Assembly: GCA_025456385.1 (NCBI GenBank)
Contig: JALOKS010000184.1
Span: forward strand, 1-8,070
Length of the DNA: 8,070 nt
Direction of reading: 5' to 3'
Origin: Thermoanaerobaculales bacterium
GTDB lineage: Bacteria; Acidobacteriota; Thermoanaerobaculia; Thermoanaerobaculales; Sulfomarinibacteraceae
Part shown: positions 4,927-8,070 of the stretch, in pieces
Layout: each line of letters starts with the position of its first letter
Position numbering within the stretch: the first letter of the stretch is position 1
The notes under the pieces: generated by a model
Databases searched by the model: none
What the model saw: only the letters and a program-made list of their open reading frames with translations
What the model was told of the DNA's origin: nothing
Program-made: the position numbers and the translations under genes

Positions 4927-5820
4927 TTACCAGGGCAGGCGCTCGAGGTCGACGTTGCCGCCCGAGATAATGAGCCCGACGCGGCGCCCGGCGAAGCGCT
5001 CCGGGTGCTCGAGGACGGCGGCGAGCGGCACCGCGCCCGACGGCTCGACGACCAGCTTCATGCGCTCCCAGAGCAGGCGCATGGCGCGAACGATCCCCTC
5101 CTCGCTCACCGTCAGGATGCCTTCGAGGCGCCCGCTGAGGATGCGGAAGGTGCGGTCGGAGAGCGCGGTGAGGAGGCCGTCGGCGATGGAGGTCGGCGCG
5201 AGCGGCGGGAAGCGCCGGCCGTCGCGCAGCGAGCGGAAGGCGTCGTCCGCGGCCGCGGGCTCCGCGCCCCAGACCGCGACCTCGGGCCGCGAGCCGGCGA
5301 CCGCGATCGCGGTGCCCGACATCAACCCGCCGCCGCCGACCGGGCCCATCACCGCCTCGAGCTCGGGGACGTCGGTCAGCAGCTCGAGGGCCGCGGTGCC
5401 CTGGCCGGCGATCACCAGCGGGTCGTCGTAGGGGTGGACGAAAGTGGCGCCGGTCGCGGCGACGACGGCGGCGAGAGCCTCCTCGCGCGCCGCGAGGGTC
5501 GGCTCGCAGGTCGTGACGCGGGCACCGTAGCTCTCGACCGCGGCGCGCTTGACCGGCGGCGCGGTGCGCGGCATGACGATGTGGGCGGCGATCCCGCGCG
5601 TCCGCGCGGCGAGCGCCAGCGCCGCCGCGTGGAGCACCGCGTTGCTCGCGCCGCGGGCCTTGAAGGCGCCGACCTTCTGCAGGTTCTCGCACTTGAAATA
5701 GAGCCGGGCACCGGCCAGCCCGTCGATCGCAGACGAGCTCATCACCGGCGTGCGGTGCACGAAGCAGCGGATGCGCTCCGCCGCGGCGAGGACGTCTTCG
5801 AAAGAAGGGTCCAGTTCCAC
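4927..5820 (-). CDS. PLP-dependent serine/threonine dehydratase or serine racemase-like, with an active-site gap
   Basis: This 297-residue fold-type II PLP enzyme resembles serine racemase and short catabolic threonine dehydratases (no ACT domain). Such enzymes turn L-Thr or L-Ser into 2-oxo acids and ammonia, or racemise serine. K54 in GAFKARGASN is the Schiff-base lysine; GGGG (162-165) is the phosphate loop; AEPAAADD (186-193) keeps the E/A/D metal-site pattern of serine racemase (E187, A191, D193); SGGN (286-289) contacts the pyridine nitrogen. Between L63 and H64, however, about 19-22 residues present in homologues are missing, including the SxGN part of the conserved SSGNH substrate/cofactor loop; the reading frame is kept. 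Catalysis would be severely affected. The start is GTG at 5820 with AGGA 7 nt upstream. Heptamer arrays and hairpins flank both sides, so it appears monocistronic. It may be a decayed gene, a neofunctionalised protein or an assembly error. Confidence 0.85.
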   Translation of the reverse strand: MELDPSFEDVLAAAERIRCFVHRTPVMSSSAIDGLAGARLYFKCENLQKVGAFKARGASNAVLHAAALALAARTRGIAAHIVMPRTAPPVKRAAVESYGARVTTCEPTLAAREEALAAVVAATGATFVHPYDDPLVIAGQGTAALELLTDVPELEAVMGPVGGGGLMSGTAIAVAGSRPEVAVWGAEPAAADDAFRSLRDGRRFPPLAPTSIADGLLTALSDRTFRILSGRLEGILTVSEEGIVRAMRLLWERMKLVVEPSGAVPLAAVLEHPERFAGRRVGLIISGGNVDLERLPW

Positions 5821-5837
5821 CGGATCATCCTAGACTC

Positions 5838-5865
5838 GATTTCGGATTTCGGATTTCGAATTTTC
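5838..5865. repeat. Heptamer array C (GATTTCG units)
   Basis: Three GATTTCG units plus AATTTTC lie 17 nt upstream of the dehydratase start. The array ends in the same ATTTCGAATTTTCC (5853-5866) as array A and has the same orientation. It occupies the leader or promoter zone of the dehydratase; no convincing -35/-10 pair was seen around it. Confidence 0.82.
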
Positions 5866-5917
5866 CAAGCTCACAGTTGTCCAGGCTCGGACCATAATCC
5901 AGCGACACGCCTCGAGC

Positions 5918-5937
5918 GACCTCATGGACCTGAGGTC
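5918..5937. repeat. Short inverted repeat between the dehydratase and phosphoesterase genes
   Basis: GACCTCA (5918-5924) and TGAGGTC (5931-5937) are exact inverted copies with a 6-nt loop, TGGACC. It could be a small transcript-end hairpin after the phosphoesterase gene, whose stop is at 6011, or an operator upstream of the dehydratase. There is no T-run. Confidence 0.4.
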
Positions 5938-5956
5938 TCAGTGGGGGGCGGGAGCC

Positions 5957-5984
5957 AAATTCGAAATCCGCAATCCAAATTCTC
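5957..5984. repeat. Heptamer array D, inverted relative to array A
   Basis: Read on the minus strand, the units are GAATTTG, GATTGCG, GATTTCG and AATTT. Positions 5957-5975 are the exact reverse complement of 4547-4565 (19 of 19). Arrays A and D therefore bracket the dehydratase gene as an inverted pair about 1.4 kb apart. The array lies 27-54 nt past the stop of the phosphoesterase gene. Confidence 0.78.
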
Positions 5985-6010
5985 TCGATGACCCTATCGA
6001 ACGCTCGAAC

Positions 6011-7168
6011 TCAGTGCAGCACAACCGTCTTCCGCAGCTCGTAGGGCCCGCCGCGTGCGTCGTCGCGGTAGATCTCGACCGTCACCTGGTCGCCGACGAT
6101 GACCCGGAAGATGGTCGAGCGGGTCTGCTTCCGGCCCTCGATCTGGACCTCGTACCAGCGGTTCCGGGCCGTCGGATCGCTGCCGTATTCGGAGTAGAAC
6201 TGGGCGAGAGTCTGCACCACCGGCTGGCCCTTCAAACCCAGGTACTTGAACCAGGAGTCGATGTGGTAGGGGTCGTCCCGGTAGAGCTGGCGCAGGGACT
6301 CCGCCTCGCCGACGCCCCGGCGCTTCCCCTCCGCGATAGCGCTGCCGATCGCCGCGTACATCTTGTCGGCGTAGGACGCCTCTTCGAGCCCCCTGGCATG
6401 GCCGGGGTCGAGCTGCCAGAGGCCGTTGATCTTGGCGTACGAAGTATTGTGGGTGTGGCCGCAGAAGTAGGCCGCCACCCCATGCTTCAGCAATAGCTGG
6501 TGGAGGGCAAACGCACGCTCGGGATGCTCGTCGAGCGAGTCGCCCTGGTGGCGGATCCGGCCGTTGTCCATGTCCGGCATCGGCAGGATCGGCTCGTGGC
6601 CGAATACAAAGATCCGCGGCTTCTCGGTGGCTTCGAGGTCGGCCTCCAACCACGCCATGAGCTCCGGCACCATATCGCCTTCGAGGCCCCAGTCCCTGCT
6701 CCCGTCGAAGTACTGATTGAGCACCACGAAGTGGGCGTCCCCCCAGTCGAAGGAGTAGGTCGTCTCCGCCGTGCCCTTCGGGCCTCGGTTGACCACGTTG
6801 GGGACCGTCGCGCCGTACTCTCGGAGGTACTGCATCGTCGACGGCGACTCAGGGTCGTGGTTTCCGAGCACGGGGTACCACGGATACTCCTTGCCGATGA
6901 CCTTGTCGATCATCGTCCGCACCGCGAACGGCGGGTCCACGTCCAGGTCCCCGGGGCTGATCATGAAGGACCCTGCTCCGACCGCTTTGACGGCCTCGCA
7001 GGCGCCGGAGAAGTTCTTCGACCACTCGCCGTCGGCGGCGAAGTTCCGCATGTCGGCAGCGACGATGAACACGAGTGCCTCGCCGCCCCGCTCCGACGCC
7101 GCGGCCACGCCCGGAAGGCCCGCCGCGGCCGCGAGCAGCACACAGAAGCCGATCCCTGACGCTCGCAC
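6011..7168 (-). CDS. Secreted calcineurin-like metallophosphoesterase
   Basis: This 385-residue protein has a Sec-type signal peptide (hydrophobic stretch at about 5-22, likely cleavage near AAA-SE, 24-26), so it probably acts outside the cytoplasm. The calcineurin-like motifs appear in order: VAADMRN (36-42, motif I with Arg where DxH is usual), SPGDLD (71-76), GNHD (102-105), FGHEP (189-193) and CGHTH (236-240). These bind two metal ions for phosphoester hydrolysis. After DPGHARG (254-260) a helix-rich, charged segment of about 75 residues precedes a beta-rich C-terminus (about 336-385). The substrate cannot be inferred. The start is GTG 7168: AAGGAGGTGA lies just upstream and the signal peptide begins there. 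The longer open frame to 7744 overlaps the PhoD-like gene and was refused. The gene follows that gene by 11 nt, so the two are surely co-transcribed. Confidence 0.86.
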   Translation of the reverse strand: MRASGIGFCVLLAAAAGLPGVAAASERGGEALVFIVAADMRNFAADGEWSKNFSGACEAVKAVGAGSFMISPGDLDVDPPFAVRTMIDKVIGKEYPWYPVLGNHDPESPSTMQYLREYGATVPNVVNRGPKGTAETTYSFDWGDAHFVVLNQYFDGSRDWGLEGDMVPELMAWLEADLEATEKPRIFVFGHEPILPMPDMDNGRIRHQGDSLDEHPERAFALHQLLLKHGVAAYFCGHTHNTSYAKINGLWQLDPGHARGLEEASYADKMYAAIGSAIAEGKRRGVGEAESLRQLYRDDPYHIDSWFKYLGLKGQPVVQTLAQFYSEYGSDPTARNRWYEVQIEGRKQTRSTIFRVIVGDQVTVEIYRDDARGGPYELRKTVVLH

Positions 7169-7170
7169 AA

Positions 7171-7180
7171 TCACCTCCTT
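7171..7180 (-). promoter_or_regulatory. Full-length Shine-Dalgarno sequence for the phosphoesterase
   Basis: On the minus strand AAGGAGGTGA is complementary to all ten bases of the typical bacterial 16S rRNA 3' tail (UCACCUCCUU). GGAGG lies 6 nt before the GTG at 7168, and the first A of this site is the last base of the upstream stop codon TGA. It fixes the GTG start and should give strong initiation despite the non-ATG codon. Confidence 0.8.
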
Positions 7181-8070
7181 CAGTTCCCGGCCGGCACTTC
7201 GTAGTAGCCTCTGCCGGCGTCCGCGTTCTCCTGCCTTCGGCGCTCGTCGGGATGGACCCTGGCCGGCCATGAGGTGACGCCGTTGACGAGCTCCGAGGCC
7301 CGCAAGTCGAAGGGCCCCCACACCGAGCGGCCGTGGATGTCGATCAGCTGGAAGACCAGATAGGGTTCGTCGGCGTCCATGTGGAAGTCCACCAGCCCGA
7401 AGTTGCTGCTCTGGAAGAACACCGGCCAGATGCGGCGCTCGGGCCGCCGCTCGAGCCAGCTGTCCGGAGTCATCTGGGCGAGCGGCGAGCTCACCAGGTC
7501 GTAGTAGTCGTAGCCGCCGCGCGTCGACCACGGGATGACGTTGAGCTCGCCGATGTGGGTGTCGCCCGAGAGGAGCACGATGCCGGAGATCGCGCGGTCG
7601 CGAATAAAGTCGAAGAGCTCGTCGCGCTCGTGGAGATAGGCCGCCCACGAGTCGCCGCCCGGGCCCTTCTCGACTGAAAAGCCGCTGCCCGACACCAGCA
7701 CCTTGAAGACCGCGGTGCTCGCAGCCAGCTCCGACTTCAGCCACGCGAGCTGGCCGCCCCCGAGCATGGTCTTGCCGGGCACGTCGGGGGCCTCGGCGGG
7801 GTCGCGGTACCAGCGGTCGTCGAGGAAGAAAAAGTCGACGCGGCCCCAGGTGTACTTGAAGAAGACGCCCTTGACCTCAGGCAGGCCGTGCGACGGGTTG
7901 GCCCAGTACTCGCGGAACGCTTCGTAGGCGCCCTCCTTGATGGGGTTGGTGCGGTCGTGGTTGTTGAGCCCGTAGTCGTGGTCGTCCCACACCGCGAGGT
8001 GCGAGATGTTGTGAAGGACCGGCTGCAGCGCCGGCACGTCGCGCTGGCGCCGGTACTCCTCGCGGATGAT
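7180..8070 (-). CDS. PhoD-like alkaline phosphatase/phosphodiesterase, N-terminus outside the window
   Basis: The last 296 residues of a PhoD-like metallophosphatase are present. The frame is open to the right edge, and the GTG at 8037 is internal, because YRRQRDVPALQ just before it already matches the family. Visible motifs are VWDDHDYG (27-34; metal-binding Asp and His), FLDDRWYRD (the 'LDxRxYR' element), VLVSGSGF, LLSGDTHIGELN (the SGDxH metal ligands) and LVSSPLAQM near the C-terminus. PhoD enzymes cleave phosphomonoesters and diesters outside the cytoplasm, typically with Ca2+ and Fe3+; many are exported by Tat. The export signal and N-terminal ligands cannot be seen here. The gene ends at TGA 7182-7180, 11 nt from the secreted phosphoesterase, suggesting a joint role in phosphoester scavenging. 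No Pho box can be assessed, since the upstream region is missing. An acid-phosphatase or nucleotidase specificity is possible. Confidence 0.9.
   Translation of the reverse strand: MIREEYRRQRDVPALQPVLHNISHLAVWDDHDYGLNNHDRTNPIKEGAYEAFREYWANPSHGLPEVKGVFFKYTWGRVDFFFLDDRWYRDPAEAPDVPGKTMLGGGQLAWLKSELAASTAVFKVLVSGSGFSVEKGPGGDSWAAYLHERDELFDFIRDRAISGIVLLSGDTHIGELNVIPWSTRGGYDYYDLVSSPLAQMTPDSWLERRPERRIWPVFFQSSNFGLVDFHMDADEPYLVFQLIDIHGRSVWGPFDLRASELVNGVTSWPARVHPDERRRQENADAGRGYYEVPAGN

Noticed and set aside
4661..5692. Minus-strand open frame of 343 codons over the dehydratase and hairpin region
   Set aside because: It lies out of frame with the dehydratase, which shows clear PLP-enzyme motifs; this frame is Arg/Ala-rich with no homology.
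5005..5991. Plus-strand open frame of 328 codons
   Set aside because: It is antisense to the dehydratase, motifless, and ends in translated heptamer repeats.
7169..7744. Upstream extension of the phosphoesterase to 577 codons
   Set aside because: It overlaps the PhoD-like gene out of frame; the signal peptide and ribosome binding site put the start at 7168.

Overview
The window comes from a GC-rich bacterial chromosome. Genes are tightly packed and mostly on the minus strand, with AT-rich islands of short repeats between some of them. No rRNA, tRNA, CRISPR array or phage gene is visible. The taxon cannot be fixed from the sequence. The mix of an Mrp/Mbh-type ion-translocation module, TspO, PhoD-like phosphatases and heptameric intergenic repeats would suit an uncultured lineage such as Acidobacteriota or a deltaproteobacterial relative, but that is inference only.

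Positions 13-2465 (minus strand) hold six overlapping genes of a multisubunit cation/proton antiporter. In transcription order they are mrpE, mrpF, mrpG, a fused MbhD+MbhE (DUF4040) subunit, mrpB and mrpC, and the operon runs off the left edge. The order is that of the first seven subunits of archaeal Mbh-type complexes (mbhA-G), and the large N-terminal part of MrpA is absent. A possible 15-codon leader peptide (2462-2509) with a strong ribosome binding site overlaps the mrpE start.

Positions 2510-2716 are a divergent control region. A good sigma70-like promoter here drives a plus-strand AAA ATPase/DUF4143 gene (2717-3925), and its -10 box lies inside a 21-bp palindrome whose core resembles a Fur box.

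Positions 4021-4494 (minus) encode TspO. Positions 4495-4926 contain no gene but are highly structured: two different heptamer arrays, a 45-bp near-perfect palindrome, a run of six G-tracts and three further hairpins. Positions 4927-5820 (minus) encode a PLP-dependent serine/threonine dehydratase or serine racemase-like protein that appears to lack about 20 residues, including the SxGN(H) active-site loop. Positions 5821-6010 hold two more heptamer arrays, one of them an inverted copy of a 19-mer from the array at 4547.

Positions 6011-8070 (minus) form a two-gene unit. A PhoD-like phosphatase, cut by the right edge, is followed 11 nt later by a secreted calcineurin-like metallophosphoesterase with an unusually complete Shine-Dalgarno sequence. 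Together they look like extracytoplasmic phosphoester-cleaving enzymes.

The points that most deserve a second look are the dehydratase deletion, the repeat-and-hairpin island around that gene, the Mbh-like layout of the antiporter operon, and the palindromic operator at the ATPase promoter.
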